Positions 35,674 to 48,142 of a stretch of DNA of 64,000 nt are shown piece after piece. The stretch is taken from assembly GCF_003012345.1 (NCBI RefSeq), contig NZ_PVRV01000019.1, positions 434,001 through 498,000 of the forward strand, in the 5' to 3' direction. The notes under the pieces are model-generated. The model had not been told where the DNA came from. It was given only the letters and a program-made list of their open reading frames with translations, and did no database searches. Numbering within the stretch: the first letter of the stretch is position 1; the number at the start of each line of letters is the position of its first letter. Made by a program: the position numbers and the translations under genes. This DNA is from Phytohalomonas tamaricis. GTDB taxonomy: Bacteria > Pseudomonadota > Gammaproteobacteria > Pseudomonadales > Halomonadaceae.

Positions 35674-36501
35674 ATGCAACAAGGTAAGACGTCTGAGGCG
35701 CCACACGTACTGAAACTGCTGACGTTCAACCTGCAGGTAGGCATTCATACACATGCCTACCATCACTACTTCACGCGCAGTTGGCAGCATTTTCTGCCCA
35801 ATGCCGGTCGTCAGCAGCGGCTTGATCTGATGGGCACGCTGTTTCATGAATACGATGTGGTGGGACTTCAGGAGGTTGACGGGGGCAGTTTTCGCTCGGG
35901 CAATATCAATCAGGTGGATTATCTGGCGGCCCGGGCCGGCTTTCCCTACCATTTTCAACAGCTCAACCGTAACTTCGGACGTTTTGCCAAGCACAGCAAC
36001 GGCCTGCTCAGCCGCTACCCACCGGGGAAGATCGAGAACCATCGCCTGCCCGGGCCTCCCGGTCGGGGCGCCATTCATGCCCGCTTTGGTGAGGGCAAGG
36101 ATGCGTTACACATTTTCGTACTGCATCTCTCGCTGGGGCAACGCACGCAGGCACGTCAGTTCGATTATATCTGTGACATCATCGAGCCCTTGAAACATGT
36201 CATCGTGATGGGTGATCTCAACTGCACGGTTGAGCAGCTCAGTGCCCATCCGCGCTTCTGTCAGGCTATCGACCTGAGCCCCCCCAAGGCGCTTTTAAGC
36301 TATCCCGCCTGGCAGCCGCGTCGGGCACTCGATCATATTCTGCTGTCGAGTTCACTCAAGGCCTGCAATCCGCGCGTTCTGGACCAGATGTTCTCGGATC
36401 ATCTGCCGATTGCCGTCGATGTTCAGCTACCTGACGTCTGCGCGCGCGCTATCGCCCGTACGCCGCGCGGTGGCGATACGCCGACCAGTGCAATGGTATA
36501 G
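35674..36501 (+). CDS. Endonuclease/exonuclease/phosphatase-family protein
   Basis: A 275-residue enzyme of the DNase I-like fold. Catalytic pieces visible are GLQEVDGG (metal-binding Glu), SNGLLSRYP, HLSLGQRTQARQ, MGDLNCTVEQ (Asp/Asn) and the final SDHLPIAVD with the catalytic His. Family members cleave DNA, RNA or phosphodiester-linked lipids; the substrate of this dsbA-linked group is not known. No signal peptide. It shares its transcript with dsbA in all likelihood and ends at a strong hairpin shared with the nuo operon. Confidence 0.9.
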   Translation: MQQGKTSEAPHVLKLLTFNLQVGIHTHAYHHYFTRSWQHFLPNAGRQQRLDLMGTLFHEYDVVGLQEVDGGSFRSGNINQVDYLAARAGFPYHFQQLNRNFGRFAKHSNGLLSRYPPGKIENHRLPGPPGRGAIHARFGEGKDALHIFVLHLSLGQRTQARQFDYICDIIEPLKHVIVMGDLNCTVEQLSAHPRFCQAIDLSPPKALLSYPAWQPRRALDHILLSSSLKACNPRVLDQMFSDHLPIAVDVQLPDVCARAIARTPRGGDTPTSAMV

Positions 36502-36523
36502 CGATTGTTGTTGATATAGCCTC

Positions 36524-36565
36524 ATGAAGAAGGCCTCGATCGTTTCCGACCGAGGCCTTCTTCAT
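36524..36565. terminator. Bidirectional hairpin between the endonuclease gene and nuoN
   Basis: A perfect 15-bp inverted repeat (ATGAAGAAGGCCTCG, 36524-36538, with its complement at 36551-36565) separates two convergent transcription units. U-rich sequence follows on the plus strand (TTCTTCATATTCT). Confidence 0.8.
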
Positions 36566-36590
36566 ATTCTCCACTGCTTTTCCAATATCG

Positions 36591-38048
36591 CTACCCGGCG
36601 GTAATCAGCGTAGCACTTCTTACCAGCGAAATGATGGGCTGCGGGTAGATGCCGATCACAAGCACGGCAAGCGCGAGCAGCAGTACCATCACCCCACCCG
36701 AGCGCTGGCCCCAGTTAGCCGTCGCGTCGCGTCGGCTCTCGCCCGGCTCGTGCAGGTAAAGTGTGACCATCACACGAAGATAGTAATACAGGCCTAGTGC
36801 GCTGCCGATAACAATGCCTGCCACCAGCCACCATAGGCTCGACTCGACGCCGATCGCCAATGCATAAAACTTGCCGATGAAGCCTGCGGTGAGCGGAATG
36901 CCTGCCAGTGACAGCATCATTAACGTCAACACCGCGGTCAGGTAAGGGCGACGCCAGAATAAACCACGATAATGATAGAGCTGGCCGGCATCGGGCCCTT
37001 GATAAGGGCTCGACACCAGCGTCACCACGCCGAAGGCACCTAAGGTTGTGGCAACATAGGTGATCAGATAGATACCCGCTGTCTCGATGGCAAGGCCGTC
37101 ACTGGCGACAATCACCGTGAGCAGATAACCGAGATGCGCAATCGAAGAATAGCCAAGCAGACGCTTCAAGTTGTTCTGGGTCAGCGCCAGCAGGTTGCCC
37201 ACCAGCATCGACAAAAAGGCAATGATTGCAATCACCGTATGCAGCCAGCCGTCACCGGTTGCCGGTGCCGTCATGAAAAAGCGCAGCAGTACGGCGAAAA
37301 CGGCAATCTTGCTGACGGTCGCGAGAAATGCCGAAACCGGCGCCGGTGCGCCTTCATAGACATCCGGCGTCCACAGGTGAAACGGGGCCAGTGAGAGCTT
37401 GAAGCCCAAACCGATCACCATCATGCCCACGCCCATCAGCGTCCAAGCACTGCTCAGCTCACCGCCGCTCATGCGTGCACTTAGCCCCGAGAAGCTTAGC
37501 GTGCCCGCTTCCGCGTAGAGCAGCGCCATTCCGAACAGCAGAAAGGCCGATGCCATCGCCGACAGCACCATGTACTTGATACCCGCTTCAAGCGACGTTC
37601 TATCCCGATAGGTGTAGGCCGCCATACCGTAAATCGGTACCGACAGTAATTCGAGACCGATGAACAGCGAGGCCAGATGCTGGCTCGATACCAGCAAAAG
37701 CCCACCCATCGTCGCGCACAGGAGCAACATGTAGAACTCTTCACGCTGATCGTCCAGGCCCTCCAGATAGGCATGAGCCAGCGTTGAGCAGGCCAGCGAA
37801 GCAACCAGGATCAACGCCATATAGAGCACGGCGTATTTATCGACAACGATCAACGGTGTCACTTCAAGAGGCGTAACATTTAGTACTGCGAGCAACGACA
37901 GCAGCGCAAGATTGAGCCCGATGACCGTCACCGTTGCGCTGGCAACATGGTGACGGCGCCATGCGACACCCAGCATGACAACGATAACCGTGGTACCGAC
38001 GATCAGCAGCGGCAAAAGCGCGATCAAATGTGACGTGGTCAGATTCAT
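36591..38048 (-). CDS. nuoN: NADH-quinone oxidoreductase subunit N
   Basis: A 485-residue antiporter-like membrane subunit of complex I with about fourteen helices. The core motifs are [14 protein letters not shown], the lysine-bearing helix [19 protein letters not shown] and the discontinuous helix region with [16 protein letters not shown]. It forms one of the proton channels of the membrane arm. It is the last gene of the nuo operon, 11 bases after nuoM, and is followed by the bidirectional terminator. Confidence 0.97.
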   Translation of the reverse strand: MNLTTSHLIALLPLLIVGTTVIVVMLGVAWRRHHVASATVTVIGLNLALLSLLAVLNVTPLEVTPLIVVDKYAVLYMALILVASLACSTLAHAYLEGLDDQREEFYMLLLCATMGGLLLVSSQHLASLFIGLELLSVPIYGMAAYTYRDRTSLEAGIKYMVLSAMASAFLLFGMALLYAEAGTLSFSGLSARMSGGELSSAWTLMGVGMMVIGLGFKLSLAPFHLWTPDVYEGAPAPVSAFLATVSKIAVFAVLLRFFMTAPATGDGWLHTVIAIIAFLSMLVGNLLALTQNNLKRLLGYSSIAHLGYLLTVIVASDGLAIETAGIYLITYVATTLGAFGVVTLVSSPYQGPDAGQLYHYRGLFWRRPYLTAVLTLMMLSLAGIPLTAGFIGKFYALAIGVESSLWWLVAGIVIGSALGLYYYLRVMVTLYLHEPGESRRDATANWGQRSGGVMVLLLALAVLVIGIYPQPIISLVRSATLITAG

Positions 38049-38059
38049 GGCGGCTCAGC

Positions 38060-39589
38060 CTATTGCATCATCAAAGAGGAAACGGAAAACCATTGCTGCA
38101 CCTCGGTCATCGCGGTATTGGATACAGAAAGCACCAACTGCGGGAAGAAACCGAGCAGTACGATCAGGAACAGCAGCAGCAACAACATGCAGAATTCACG
38201 AGGATCAAGGCCGGCCAATGCCCCCTCACCCTTCGGCGCACCGAAATAGACGCGGTGCATCAACACCAGCGAGTAGATCGCCGCCAGCACCAACCCAAAG
38301 CTGGCGATCACAACAACCCATGGCACCACTTCAAAGGCACCGAACAGGATCAGGAATTCACCGATGAAGTTGCCAGTGCCAGGCATACCCAGCGAGGCAA
38401 CAATAAAGGCCAATGCAAACCCGGGCATCGTCCCAATCCGTCCGAACAAACCGCCCATCTCACGCATATCGCGGGTCTTCAACCGCTCGTAAAGCTGACC
38501 GCTGATGATGAACAGTCCCGCTGCGGAAAAGGCATGAGCAACCATTTGAATGATGACGCCCTGCAGCGCGATCAGCGTGCCTGAATAAATACCGATCAGC
38601 ACAAATCCCATATGCGAGATACTGCTGCAGGCGATTAGACGCTTTATATCCGTTTGTGAATAAGCCAACACCGCGCCGTAGAAGATACCGATCAAGCCGA
38701 GCACCATCGCAACTGGTGCAAAATCAGCCGACGCTTCGGGAAACAGCGGTATCGCGAAACGCAACATGCCATAGGCAGCAGTTTTGAGCAGAATGCCGGC
38801 GAGATCCACGCTGCCCGCCGTCGGTGCCTGGGCATGGGCATCGGGCAGCCAACCGTGAAACGGCACCACCGGCAGTTTGACCGCAAACGCGATGAAAAAG
38901 CCAAGCATCAGCACATACGAGAGCGGACCGGATAGCGGCGTCTCACGCAGCACGGCGTAATCGAAGGTAAATACGCCGGTTTGATAGAAATGAGCGAATA
39001 CCAGGCCGAGGATCGATACCAGCATCAACAGACCACTAGCCTGGGTATAGATGAAGAACTTGATCGCCGCGCTGATGCGTGAATTGCCCTTCGACCCGCT
39101 GTGTCCCCATAGCGCGATCAGGAAGTACATTGGCACCAGCATCATTTCCCAGAAGAAGAAGAACAAAAACAGATCGATGGCGAGGAACACGCCTACGACA
39201 CCGCCGATGATCCACAACAGGTTGAGATGGAAAAAACCGATGCGTTTTTCGATCTCCTTCCATGAGCAGGCCACCGCCAGCACGCCCAGAAAACCGGTCA
39301 GTGTCACCATGATCAGTGACAGGCCGTCGAGAGCAAGGTGAAAGGTAATCCCGAAGCGCTCGATCCAGCCAACGCGATATTCCATCTCCCAGTGCGGCGT
39401 ATTGCCGATGGCGTTAGCAAGGTGATAATCACCGCTCGCCCACAGCCATAGCGCCAGAAAGAGTTCCAGCAGCATGGTGACCAGTGCGATCACGCGCGGC
39501 ACTTGCGGCCCCATGCGCTCCGTCTGCCAACACAGCAGGCCGCCGATAAAAGGGATAAATATGAGCCAAGGCAGGATCATGACGTTCAC
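38060..39589 (-). CDS. nuoM: NADH-quinone oxidoreductase subunit M
   Basis: A 509-residue membrane-arm subunit. It shows the channel Glu/Lys helices (LFLFFFFWEMMLVPMYFLI; AIKFFIYTQASGLLML), LPVVPFHGWLPDAHAQAPTAGS, and SSISHMGFVLIGIYSG, the typical NuoM pattern shared with Mrp-type antiporters. It lies between nuoL and nuoN with 13- and 11-base gaps. Confidence 0.97.
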   Translation of the reverse strand: MNVMILPWLIFIPFIGGLLCWQTERMGPQVPRVIALVTMLLELFLALWLWASGDYHLANAIGNTPHWEMEYRVGWIERFGITFHLALDGLSLIMVTLTGFLGVLAVACSWKEIEKRIGFFHLNLLWIIGGVVGVFLAIDLFLFFFFWEMMLVPMYFLIALWGHSGSKGNSRISAAIKFFIYTQASGLLMLVSILGLVFAHFYQTGVFTFDYAVLRETPLSGPLSYVLMLGFFIAFAVKLPVVPFHGWLPDAHAQAPTAGSVDLAGILLKTAAYGMLRFAIPLFPEASADFAPVAMVLGLIGIFYGAVLAYSQTDIKRLIACSSISHMGFVLIGIYSGTLIALQGVIIQMVAHAFSAAGLFIISGQLYERLKTRDMREMGGLFGRIGTMPGFALAFIVASLGMPGTGNFIGEFLILFGAFEVVPWVVVIASFGLVLAAIYSLVLMHRVYFGAPKGEGALAGLDPREFCMLLLLLFLIVLLGFFPQLVLSVSNTAMTEVQQWFSVSSLMMQ

Positions 39590-39602
39590 GGTTCCTTATT
39601 CG

Positions 39603-41459
39603 TTATCCCAACACGAGCAGTACAAGCAAAACAGTCGCACCGACGCTGATCGAGCCGGCATACCAGCGCAACCGGCCATTCTGAGTTGTCGCCAGCCCCC
39701 AATGGAGCACTCTGGCCAGCCCCGGCACCAGATTGACCAGAGCATTGACCCAATCAACGCGGTGCAACCAGGCCAGCCCCAGATAAGGCTTGACGAAGAC
39801 CTTGTCGTAAAGCCAATCGAAGCCCCAAGCGTTATGGAAGAAATGCCACAGCCGCATGCCGGTAGGCGTGCCAACCGCCGCATTGACCAGGCGTCGCTTG
39901 CCCAGAAATAGCCCGGCTGCGATACCCACGCCGACAATCGCCACGATGGCCGACAATACCTCCAGGACGTACTGCATCGTGCTCCCCTCGACCAGATCCT
40001 CGGTCGGCAGCACGTTACCCAGCGGCGGATGGATCAGCGCACCGACAAAAGTCGACAGCACCAAAAGCACAATCAGTGGCAAATGATGAGCAATGCCACG
40101 TGCAGGATGAGCATGAGTATTTTCCTTGCCGTGGAAAACGATGAAGATCATGCGGAAGGTATAAAGCGAGGTCATGAAGGCGCCGAACAGCCCGGCAACC
40201 CACAGCACGGTATGCCCATTGGCGAAAGCCAGCCATAGGATTTCATCCTTGCTGTAGAACCCTGCGGTGACCAGCGGCAGCGCCGCCAGGGCTGCACCGC
40301 CGACAACAAAACAGGCATACGGCAGCTTCAACGTGCGCGAAAGCCCGCCCATCTTGAAGATATTCTGCTCATGATGGCAGGCGATGATTACCGAGCCCGA
40401 AGCAAGGAACAGCAGCGCCTTGAAGAAGGCATGAATCATCAAGTGGAAGATTGCCGCATCCCAGGCACCCACGCCCAGCGCCAGAAACATGTAGGCAATC
40501 TGGCTCATGGTCGAATAGGCCAGTACGCGCTTGATATCCGTCTGAGCCAATGCGGCAAAACCCGCCACCAGCAAGGTGATCGCACCGATGATACCCACAA
40601 GGCCGAGAGTGAACGGTGCCAGCTCGAAAATGGTATGGGTGCGCGCAATCAGATAGACACCCGCCGTCACCATGGTCGCGGCATGGATTAACGCCGAAAC
40701 CGGTGTTGGACCAGCCATCGCATCGGCCAGCCAGGTCTGCAGCGGCAGTTGAGCCGATTTACCCACCGCTCCGCCAAGCAACATCAGCGCCGCCAGCTCA
40801 ACCATCAGATCGCCGCGCTGCCACATATCCGGCGCACGGGAGAGAATTTCCTGCACATCGAGGGTATGGAAAGTAGCGAACAGGATGAACATGCCGATCG
40901 CCAGAAACACGTCACCCACGCGGGTAATGATGAACGCCTTGAAGGCCGCCCAGGCATTGGCCGGTACCCGGTAATAATAGCCGATCAGCAGATAGCTGCA
41001 CAGACCGACGCCTTCCCACCCGAGGTAGATCAACAGCAGATTATCGCCCAGCACCAGCAGCAGCATGCTGAACACGAACAGGTTCATGTAGCAGAAGAAG
41101 CGGGTGTAGAGGTAGCCGGTCTGCTCCTTGAGATCCTCACGCATGTACCACGAAGCGAACAGGTGAATCAGAAAACCGACGCCGACGACTACGCTGATCA
41201 TCGTCACCGTAAGACCGTCGAGATAGAGCGCGAAATCCTCAGTGAACGTGCCCACTGCCACCCACGTCCATAGCGTCTGGACGAAAGGTGTCTGGTCACC
41301 GGTCAGAAAAGCAATATCGACCCACGCTGTGGTCAATGCCGCCAACCCCATCGAGCCAACGCCCACCAACGCTGCTAGATTGACCGGCATGCGCCGAAAG
41401 AACGCCAGCGCAAGCGCACCGAGAAGCGGGAATACGGCTATCAGAAATAACAGGTTCAT
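39603..41459 (-). CDS. nuoL: NADH-quinone oxidoreductase subunit L
   Basis: A 618-residue distal proton-pumping subunit. The frame opens well upstream, but the ATG at 41459 overlaps the nuoK stop by four bases and gives the usual hydrophobic N-terminus ([21 protein letters not shown]). Motifs include [49 protein letters not shown] and [14 protein letters not shown]-type sequence ([18 protein letters not shown]). The C-terminal part contains the lateral helix expected for NuoL. Confidence 0.97.
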   Translation of the reverse strand: MNLLFLIAVFPLLGALALAFFRRMPVNLAALVGVGSMGLAALTTAWVDIAFLTGDQTPFVQTLWTWVAVGTFTEDFALYLDGLTVTMISVVVGVGFLIHLFASWYMREDLKEQTGYLYTRFFCYMNLFVFSMLLLVLGDNLLLIYLGWEGVGLCSYLLIGYYYRVPANAWAAFKAFIITRVGDVFLAIGMFILFATFHTLDVQEILSRAPDMWQRGDLMVELAALMLLGGAVGKSAQLPLQTWLADAMAGPTPVSALIHAATMVTAGVYLIARTHTIFELAPFTLGLVGIIGAITLLVAGFAALAQTDIKRVLAYSTMSQIAYMFLALGVGAWDAAIFHLMIHAFFKALLFLASGSVIIACHHEQNIFKMGGLSRTLKLPYACFVVGGAALAALPLVTAGFYSKDEILWLAFANGHTVLWVAGLFGAFMTSLYTFRMIFIVFHGKENTHAHPARGIAHHLPLIVLLVLSTFVGALIHPPLGNVLPTEDLVEGSTMQYVLEVLSAIVAIVGVGIAAGLFLGKRRLVNAAVGTPTGMRLWHFFHNAWGFDWLYDKVFVKPYLGLAWLHRVDWVNALVNLVPGLARVLHWGLATTQNGRLRWYAGSISVGATVLLVLLVLG

Positions 41460-41764
41460 CCTTTCATCTCGCTGGCAGCATCGATATCGAGAGTCTTGAA
41501 GCGGCGATAAAGCTGAATCAGCAGCGCCAGTCCAATGCTGGCCTCGGCAGCGGCGAGTGTGATCACCAAAATGAACATGATTTGCCCATCGGGCTGGCCC
41601 CAACGCTGCCCGGCGACGATGAAGGCTAGTGCAGTGGCATTCATCATCACTTCAAGACTCATCAGCATGAACAGGAAGTTGCGACGCACCATCAGACCAA
41701 CAAGGCCCAACACGAACAGGACAGCCGCCAGCGCCATACCGTGTTCAATAGGAATACCGTTCAT
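41456..41764 (-). CDS. nuoK: NADH-quinone oxidoreductase subunit K
   Basis: A 102-residue subunit with three helices and the two conserved Glu in [16 protein letters not shown] and [17 protein letters not shown], which belong to the central proton path of complex I. It overlaps nuoJ and nuoL by four bases on either side. Confidence 0.97.
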   Translation of the reverse strand: MNGIPIEHGMALAAVLFVLGLVGLMVRRNFLFMLMSLEVMMNATALAFIVAGQRWGQPDGQIMFILVITLAAAEASIGLALLIQLYRRFKTLDIDAASEMKG

Positions 41765-42330
41765 CGCTCGCCTCCTTGTTCGAGTTTCGACGGCTGGCGT
41801 ACGCTGCCATTGAGGTTGCGCAGCGGCTGCTCGCGACGGCTATCGTCACGGCCGATATGCGCCGCCGCAACCAACGCCGCCAGCAGCAGGAACGAAGCCA
41901 GCTCGACGATCAGCAGATACGGCCCGAACAGCGCAATGCCGACCTCCTTGGCCATCAGCGTTTCACCGCTGACGGTGCCGATACCGCCGCCATCGATAAA
42001 GGCATAGGCGAATACTAAAATCAGCACCGTGGCCATGATCGACGGGCCGATCCATAGACTCGACTGCAACCATTGACGTTCGCGGTCAACGGCGGCACTG
42101 CCCAGGTTGAGCATCATCATCACGAATACGAACAACACCATGATCGCGCCGGCATAGACGATGATTTCGAGTGCCGCCGCGAACGGTGCGCCCAGCGCAA
42201 AGAACGCCATCGCCACGGCCAAAAGCGAGACCACCAGATAAAGCAAGGCATGCACAGGGTTGGTATGCGTCACAACCCTGAAGGTAGCGAAGACGGCAAC
42301 GATCGCCGCGAGGTAGAACGAGATTTCCAC
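41761..42330 (-). CDS. nuoJ: NADH-quinone oxidoreductase subunit J
   Basis: A 189-residue membrane subunit with five helices. The conserved third-helix segment [21 protein letters not shown] is visible, followed by a variable C-terminus. Its end overlaps nuoK by four bases, and it starts 17 bases after nuoI. Confidence 0.95.
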   Translation of the reverse strand: MEISFYLAAIVAVFATFRVVTHTNPVHALLYLVVSLLAVAMAFFALGAPFAAALEIIVYAGAIMVLFVFVMMMLNLGSAAVDRERQWLQSSLWIGPSIMATVLILVFAYAFIDGGGIGTVSGETLMAKEVGIALFGPYLLIVELASFLLLAALVAAAHIGRDDSRREQPLRNLNGSVRQPSKLEQGGER

Positions 42331-42347
42331 GAATGCTCCTTACACCG

Positions 42348-42887
42348 TCACGGTAACAGAGTCTTGACGTCTATCGGCTCGGCCTCGTTCTGCGCGGCCC
42401 CTTTATCCTTGCCAGCAATCGACAGCCCGGCCACCCGGTAAAAATTATAACTATGGTCCTTGCCGGGACCGGAAATCAGCAGATCCTGCTTTTCGTAGAC
42501 CAGATCCGAGCGCTTGTACTCGCTGAGCTCGAAATCAGGGGTCAGTTGGATCGCCGACGTCGGGCACGCCTCCTCACAGAAGCCACAGAAGATGCAACGC
42601 GAGAAATTGATGCGAAAGAATTCCGGATACCAGCGACCGTCTTCCTTTTCGCCCTTCTGTAACGAAATGCACGACACCGGACAGGCCACCGCACACAGGT
42701 TACAAGCGACACAGCGCTCCTCACCGTCGGGGTCGCGGGTCAGCACGATACGTCCCCTATAACGCGGCGACAGGTAAACCTTTTCTTCCGGATACTGTAG
42801 CGTCTCGCGCTTGCGAAACGCATGCATGAACACCATCCACAACGTGCGCAGCTGGGACCAGGTGCCGGTCACTACCTTCTTGATCAT
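42348..42887 (-). CDS. nuoI: NADH-quinone oxidoreductase subunit I
   Basis: A 179-residue ferredoxin-like subunit carrying two [4Fe-4S] clusters (N6a, N6b). Both binding motifs are complete: [16 protein letters not shown] and [16 protein letters not shown]. Preceded by [22 protein letters not shown], as usual. It sits at the junction of the hydrophilic and membrane arms. Confidence 0.97.
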   Translation of the reverse strand: MIKKVVTGTWSQLRTLWMVFMHAFRKRETLQYPEEKVYLSPRYRGRIVLTRDPDGEERCVACNLCAVACPVSCISLQKGEKEDGRWYPEFFRINFSRCIFCGFCEEACPTSAIQLTPDFELSEYKRSDLVYEKQDLLISGPGKDHSYNFYRVAGLSIAGKDKGAAQNEAEPIDVKTLLP

Positions 42888-42905
42888 GACGTCTTCCTTC
42901 CCCGA

Positions 42906-43892
42906 TCAGGTCGTCGCCGACGCATGGAGCAGAATCACCGCTCCGGTGGCCAGCAGGTTGAGCAATGTCAGCGGCAAGCAGAACTTCCAGCCGAAGTTCA
43001 TCACGGCGTCGTAACGTGGGCGTGCCAGCGCAGCGCGAATCAGCACGAACAGCATGATGAAGAAACATGTCTTGAGCAGAAACCATATGAACGGCGGTAA
43101 CAGAGGGCCGTGCCAGCCGCCGAAGAACAGCGTGGCAATCAATGCCGAGATCAGTACCACGCCGACATATTCACCCACAAAGAACATGCCCCACTTCATG
43201 CCGGAGTACTCGACGTGATAGCCGTCGGCAAGCTCCTGCTCGGCCTCGGGCTGGTCGAAGGGCGCACGGTGAGTGACCGCGATACCGGCGATGATGAAGG
43301 TACAGAAGCCAAAGAACTGCGGAATGATGAACCACACGTCAGTCTGGGCATTGACAATGTCACGCATGTTGAACGAGCCGGTCATCGCCACAATACCCAT
43401 CAGCGACAATCCCATGAATACTTCATAGGAGAGCGTCTGCGCCGAGGCACGCATCGCACCGAGCAATGCGTACTTGTTGGCACTGGAGTAACCGGCAAAC
43501 AGCACCGCATAGACGTTGATGCCCGCCATCGCGAAGAAGAACAAAATACCGATATTGAGATCCGCCACGCCCCAGGTCGGTGTGATCGGAATGATCATGA
43601 ACGACAAAAGCAGCGAGCCCAACGCAATCGCCGGGGCCAGCACGAACAGCTTCTTGTCGGCGAAACTTGGAATCCAGTCTTCCTTGAAGAACATCTTGAG
43701 CATGTCGGCGGCAAGCTGCAGCGAGCCGAACGGCCCTACGCGGTTAGGGCCGTAGCGATCCTGCCAGAGGGCTAACAGGCGGCGCTCGACAAAGCTCAAG
43801 AACGCACCGGCCACCACCGCAACGAGCAAGATGACAATTGCCTTGAGCACCGCAATGATGATGTCGACCGCGAGCGGGGATAACCAGCTCAT
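42906..43892 (-). CDS. nuoH: NADH-quinone oxidoreductase subunit H
   Basis: A 328-residue membrane subunit lining the quinone-binding chamber. Conserved loops are [23 protein letters not shown] and [27 protein letters not shown], rich in the Glu/Arg residues linking quinone reduction to proton transfer. It overlaps nuoG by four bases and is followed 18 bases later by nuoI. Confidence 0.97.
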   Translation of the reverse strand: MSWLSPLAVDIIIAVLKAIVILLVAVVAGAFLSFVERRLLALWQDRYGPNRVGPFGSLQLAADMLKMFFKEDWIPSFADKKLFVLAPAIALGSLLLSFMIIPITPTWGVADLNIGILFFFAMAGINVYAVLFAGYSSANKYALLGAMRASAQTLSYEVFMGLSLMGIVAMTGSFNMRDIVNAQTDVWFIIPQFFGFCTFIIAGIAVTHRAPFDQPEAEQELADGYHVEYSGMKWGMFFVGEYVGVVLISALIATLFFGGWHGPLLPPFIWFLLKTCFFIMLFVLIRAALARPRYDAVMNFGWKFCLPLTLLNLLATGAVILLHASATT

Positions 43893-46660
43893 GCTTTACC
43901 TCCCATGCTGATGCGGGCCCAGCCGCTGCGGGCATCGGCAGGAATGCCGGGTAGACCGACCGGCACCCCGAGCGTACCGCGCGGCATTGCGGCGCTGACC
44001 TTGAGTGGCAGCTCAAGCATCTTGTCGTTGATGCTCACCTGGAGCGAGCTGCCCGCTTCGACGCCTAACGCCTGAGCGTCTTCACGGCTTAACGCCACAT
44101 AGGTTGCCGACATGCGCTCTCGAATCGGCTCGGCACGGGCTGACATCTCATCGCTGCCAAACAGATGGTAGAGCGGCACAACATGCCATTCGTTAGCGCG
44201 GGGCTTGAACGGCTCAGGGATCACATCGAAATAATCGAGTTCACATCCCGGATTGAGTTCGATCAACCGGACACCAGGGTCTCCCGCGCTGAGATGGCCG
44301 CCCACTTCGTCCTGAAACTTGTTCCAGGCCTGCGGCGAGTTCCAACCCGGCGCCCAGGCGAACGCGACTTCAGAGCGTGGCTCACCGAAACCGTTGTAAC
44401 CTTCCATCGAGAAGGAAAACGGCGTATCGACATCCTGCGGCGTGCGCGGCTCGTGGACACTGATGTTGGCACGCATTGCAGTACGCCCGCTTGAGCGGTG
44501 CGGCGAGCGTGCCAGTTTCAGCCCCTTGACGCGGAAAGACGCGCTTGGTGCAGCATTGCGGATACCGGCCAACTGGGGATGAGCATCGGCGCAGGCATGA
44601 GTGACCTCATCCAGCGTCGTCCAGTCGACCGGGCGGCGCTCCAGCGTGGTGTGCAGTGCATGCAGCCAGCGCCAGCTCTCGTGGGTCAGCTCGCCGGGAC
44701 GATAGTAGGCCGGATCATAGACTTGAAAGAAACGCTGAGCGCGCCCTTCCTGATTGACCAACGTACCGTCGCCTTCGGCAAAAGTCGCCGCTGGCAGTGC
44801 GACGTGGGCACGCTTGAAGGTTTCAGTCTGCTGATGATCGAGCACGATCAGCGTCTGGGCATTATCAAGCGCCGCATCGACACGGCCATGCTCGGCGCGG
44901 GTATAAAGATCATTTTCGAGCACGACCAGCGCCGTACCGTCGCTTTCGCTTAGCATATCGAGCGCCCAGTCGAGCGATTGGCCGCCAAGCATGGTGACCC
45001 CGCTGCTGTTGGCCTCGCCGGTAATCAGCGTCAGCGAGCCGTTCTTCTCGCGCCGCTTGAGTGCGCGGGCCAGATTAGCGGCGGCATGGAGAATAGCCTT
45101 TGAACCAAGTGAACCGCCCGAAACGATTAATGGTCGATCAGCAGTGATGAGCGTTTCAGCAATAGTCTCAACGAGCTGCTGAGCAGCAGCATCAAGACTA
45201 TCGACCGCCGGCGCATCGCTATCAAGCGCATGGGCGATAGCGAAACCAAAGCGGGCAATATCGTCCGGCGTACCACGGAAGGTACCGGCAGCAATGTCAT
45301 CAAGACGCGTCTCGGCCAAGCTGGTAACAAACACCGGCAATTTGCTGCCTTGAGCCAGCGTATTAGCGGCGTTGACGTTCCACAGCGGAATCTTCTGCGC
45401 CTCGGCCAGCTTGCCGCCCTTGGCGTTGGCAACTTGGCGCACCGCCAGCGCGACGCGGGCCGCGGTCTGGGTCAGGTCCTCACCCAGCACGATTACCGCG
45501 TCGTGATCCTCGATCTCGCGCATCGACGGCGTCGGCAGCGCCCCTTCGCGCTGGATCCTGAGGATCAGCTCGAGCCGTTCGAGCTCGTCGGCGGCGATGC
45601 CAGTGGAGAAATTCTCGGCACCGACCATATCGCGCAGGACATAGTTGCTTTCCAGGCTGGCACGCGGCGAGCCGATGCCGATCACGCGCCTAGCGCTACG
45701 CAGCAGGTCGGCGCTGCGATCCAGCGCGCCGTCGAGGGTCAGCATCATGTCGGCGTCTGGCGCGAGCAGCGAGGCGTCGCCCGGCGATTCGCCGGCTGAC
45801 GCCTCGCGCCACAGCGGCTGGCGCGGCCGATCGGCGCGATTGACGTAGCCGTAGCCGAAGCGGCCCCGGTCGCACAGAAAGTAGTGGTTGACGTCGCCGT
45901 TGTAGCGATTCTCGATCCGCCGCACTTCACCGTAGCGCTCGCCGGGGCTGATATTGCAGCCGCTCGAGCACTGATGACAGATACTCGGGGCGAACTGCAT
46001 GTCCCACTTGCGGGTGTAATGATCGGAGTGGGTCTGATCGGTGAACACCCCGGTCGGGCAGACTTCGGTCAGGTTGCCGGAGAACTCGCTTTCCAGCACG
46101 CCGTCGGTGGTACGGCCGAAGTAGATGTTGTCGTGGGCACCGAAGGCGCCGAGATCCTCGCCGCCGGCGTAGTCCTTGTAGAAGCGCACGCAGCGGTAGC
46201 AGGTAATGCAGCGGTTCATCTCGTGATTGATGAACGGACCGAGGTACTGGTTCTTGTGGGTGCGCTTTCTGAAGCGATAGCGCCGCCGGTCGTGGCCGGT
46301 CATCACCGTCATGTCCTGGAGGTGGCAGTGACCGCCCTCCTCGCACACCGGGCAGTCGTGGGGGTGGTTGGCCATCAGCCACTCGATGACGTTGGCGCGG
46401 AACTCCTTAGCCTCGTCATCGTCGATCGAGATGTAGCTGTCGTCCTTGATCGGCGCCATGCAGGACATCACCAGCATGCCGCGGGTGTCATCCTTGTCCT
46501 TGTACTGCTTGACCGCGCACTGGCGGCAGGCACCGACGCTGCCCAGCGCCGGATGCCAGCAGAAATAGGGAATATCAAGGCCCAACGACAGGCAGGCGTG
46601 CAGCAGGTTGTCTGCGCCGTCGACCTCGTAATCCTTGCCGTCTACGTGAATGGTAGCCAT
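43889..46660 (-). CDS. nuoG: NADH-quinone oxidoreductase subunit G
   Basis: A 923-residue iron-sulfur subunit of the peripheral arm. The N-terminal ferredoxin domain binds a [2Fe-2S] centre ([15 protein letters not shown]), followed by the His-Cys3 [4Fe-4S] motif ([12 protein letters not shown]), the [10 protein letters not shown] cluster and the extra site CHQCSSGC. The remaining two thirds form the molybdopterin-oxidoreductase-like domain, which in complex I carries no molybdenum. Length is typical of gammaproteobacterial NuoG. A 123-base gap separates it from nuoF. Confidence 0.97.
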   Translation of the reverse strand: MATIHVDGKDYEVDGADNLLHACLSLGLDIPYFCWHPALGSVGACRQCAVKQYKDKDDTRGMLVMSCMAPIKDDSYISIDDDEAKEFRANVIEWLMANHPHDCPVCEEGGHCHLQDMTVMTGHDRRRYRFRKRTHKNQYLGPFINHEMNRCITCYRCVRFYKDYAGGEDLGAFGAHDNIYFGRTTDGVLESEFSGNLTEVCPTGVFTDQTHSDHYTRKWDMQFAPSICHQCSSGCNISPGERYGEVRRIENRYNGDVNHYFLCDRGRFGYGYVNRADRPRQPLWREASAGESPGDASLLAPDADMMLTLDGALDRSADLLRSARRVIGIGSPRASLESNYVLRDMVGAENFSTGIAADELERLELILRIQREGALPTPSMREIEDHDAVIVLGEDLTQTAARVALAVRQVANAKGGKLAEAQKIPLWNVNAANTLAQGSKLPVFVTSLAETRLDDIAAGTFRGTPDDIARFGFAIAHALDSDAPAVDSLDAAAQQLVETIAETLITADRPLIVSGGSLGSKAILHAAANLARALKRREKNGSLTLITGEANSSGVTMLGGQSLDWALDMLSESDGTALVVLENDLYTRAEHGRVDAALDNAQTLIVLDHQQTETFKRAHVALPAATFAEGDGTLVNQEGRAQRFFQVYDPAYYRPGELTHESWRWLHALHTTLERRPVDWTTLDEVTHACADAHPQLAGIRNAAPSASFRVKGLKLARSPHRSSGRTAMRANISVHEPRTPQDVDTPFSFSMEGYNGFGEPRSEVAFAWAPGWNSPQAWNKFQDEVGGHLSAGDPGVRLIELNPGCELDYFDVIPEPFKPRANEWHVVPLYHLFGSDEMSARAEPIRERMSATYVALSREDAQALGVEAGSSLQVSINDKMLELPLKVSAAMPRGTLGVPVGLPGIPADARSGWARISMGGKA

Positions 46661-46783
46661 GCTGCGTCGTCTTTCCCGTCATCGTGCTCGGGCAATACCC
46701 GGGCGGCATTGAGTCACAATCTGTTGTCGCATCTGCCTCGTTTGCGCAGATGTCGGGCGCTATACCCTACCTGCACCCGCAGC

Positions 46784-48142
46784 CTATACCTGACCGAGCG
46801 GAATCGGCTCGGCCTGGGGCTCGCGGTGCGGGTGGCTGATGCCATGTTCGAATTCTTCGCGGAAATACTTGATCGCGCTGCCCAGCGGCTCGACGGCTCC
46901 CGGCGCGTGGGCGCAGAAGGTCTTGCCGGGGCCGAGCTTGTGGACCAGATCGATCAGCATCTCGATATCGCCCTGCTCACCCTCGCCCTGCTCCAGCGCA
47001 CGCAGGATCTTGACCGTCCACGGCAAACCGTCGCGGCACGGCGTGCACCAGCCGCACGACTCGCGGGCGAAGAACTCCTCCATGTTGCGCAACAGCGCGA
47101 CCATACTGATCTTGTCGTCGACCGCCAGCGCCAGCCCAGTACCCATGCGCGTGCCGACTTCGGCGATGCCGTTGGAGCACATCTGCGCATCCAAATGCTC
47201 GGGCAGCAGAAAGCCAGTGCCAGCGCCGCCCGGCTGCCACGCCTTGAGGGTGTAACCGTCGCGCATGCCGCCAGCGTAATCTTCGAAAATCTCGCGCGCT
47301 GGCGTGCCCAGCGGCAGTTCCCACAGCCCGGGGTTATTGACCCTGCCGGTGAAGCCGAACAGCTTGGTACCACCGTCTTGGCTGCCATCGAGGGCCAGAT
47401 CGAGGTACCACTCTTTGCCGTTGGCCATGATCGACGGCGCGTTGCACAGCGTTTCAACGTTGTTGACCACGGTCGGCTTGCCCCAGGCACCGCTCTGACC
47501 CGGAAACGGCGGCTTGGAGCGCGGGTTGGCACGTCGTCCTTCCAGTGAGTTGATCAGTGCGGTCTCTTCGCCACAGATGTAGCGCCCGGCACCGGTATGC
47601 ACGGAAAGCTCGAAGTCGAAACCGCTACCCAGCACGCTGTCTCCGAGGATGCCGGCCTCGCGCGCTTCCGCGATGGCGCGGTTGAGGCTGCGCGCAGCGT
47701 CGACGTACTCGCCACGCAGGAAGATATAGCCACGCATTGAATTGTTGGCGTAGGCGGCAATGATCATGCCTTCGATCAGCAGGTGCGGCTCCTGCTCCAT
47801 CAGCAGGCGGTCCTTGTAGGTGTTGGGCTCCATCTCGTCGGCGTTGCACAAGAGATAGCCGCGCGGGATCTCGTCGCCCTTGGCGGTCAAGCTCCACTTG
47901 ACCCCGGCCGGGAAGCCAGCGCCGCCTCGGCCCTTGAGCCCGGCCTCCTTGACCAGCGCAGCAACGTCGTCCGGCGTCGATTCAAGCGCCTTTTTAAGTC
48001 CTTCATAGCCCTGCTTGCTGCGATATTCATCAAGCCAGATTGGCTCGCCATCACCACGCAGCCGCCAAGTCAACGGATGGGTCTCGGGCAGGCGGTCTGC
48101 AATCAGATTAGGCGTGCCGAACGATACGAAACGAGTGCTCAT
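46784..48142 (-). CDS. nuoF: NADH-quinone oxidoreductase subunit F
   Basis: A 452-residue flavoprotein that oxidises NADH. The NADH/FMN site is [16 protein letters not shown] with [18 protein letters not shown], and the N3 [4Fe-4S] cluster motif is [12 protein letters not shown] near the C-terminus. It overlaps nuoE by four bases. The 123-base gap between its end and nuoG is the largest in the operon and contains no gene. Confidence 0.97.
   Translation of the reverse strand: MSTRFVSFGTPNLIADRLPETHPLTWRLRGDGEPIWLDEYRSKQGYEGLKKALESTPDDVAALVKEAGLKGRGGAGFPAGVKWSLTAKGDEIPRGYLLCNADEMEPNTYKDRLLMEQEPHLLIEGMIIAAYANNSMRGYIFLRGEYVDAARSLNRAIAEAREAGILGDSVLGSGFDFELSVHTGAGRYICGEETALINSLEGRRANPRSKPPFPGQSGAWGKPTVVNNVETLCNAPSIMANGKEWYLDLALDGSQDGGTKLFGFTGRVNNPGLWELPLGTPAREIFEDYAGGMRDGYTLKAWQPGGAGTGFLLPEHLDAQMCSNGIAEVGTRMGTGLALAVDDKISMVALLRNMEEFFARESCGWCTPCRDGLPWTVKILRALEQGEGEQGDIEMLIDLVHKLGPGKTFCAHAPGAVEPLGSAIKYFREEFEHGISHPHREPQAEPIPLGQV

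Noticed and set aside
45884-47548. A 554-codon open frame opposite nuoG and nuoF
   Set aside because: It covers the strong, motif-verified nuoG/nuoF genes on the other strand, has no ribosome-binding site, and its protein has the Ala/Gly/Val/His-rich look of a reverse-complement shadow.
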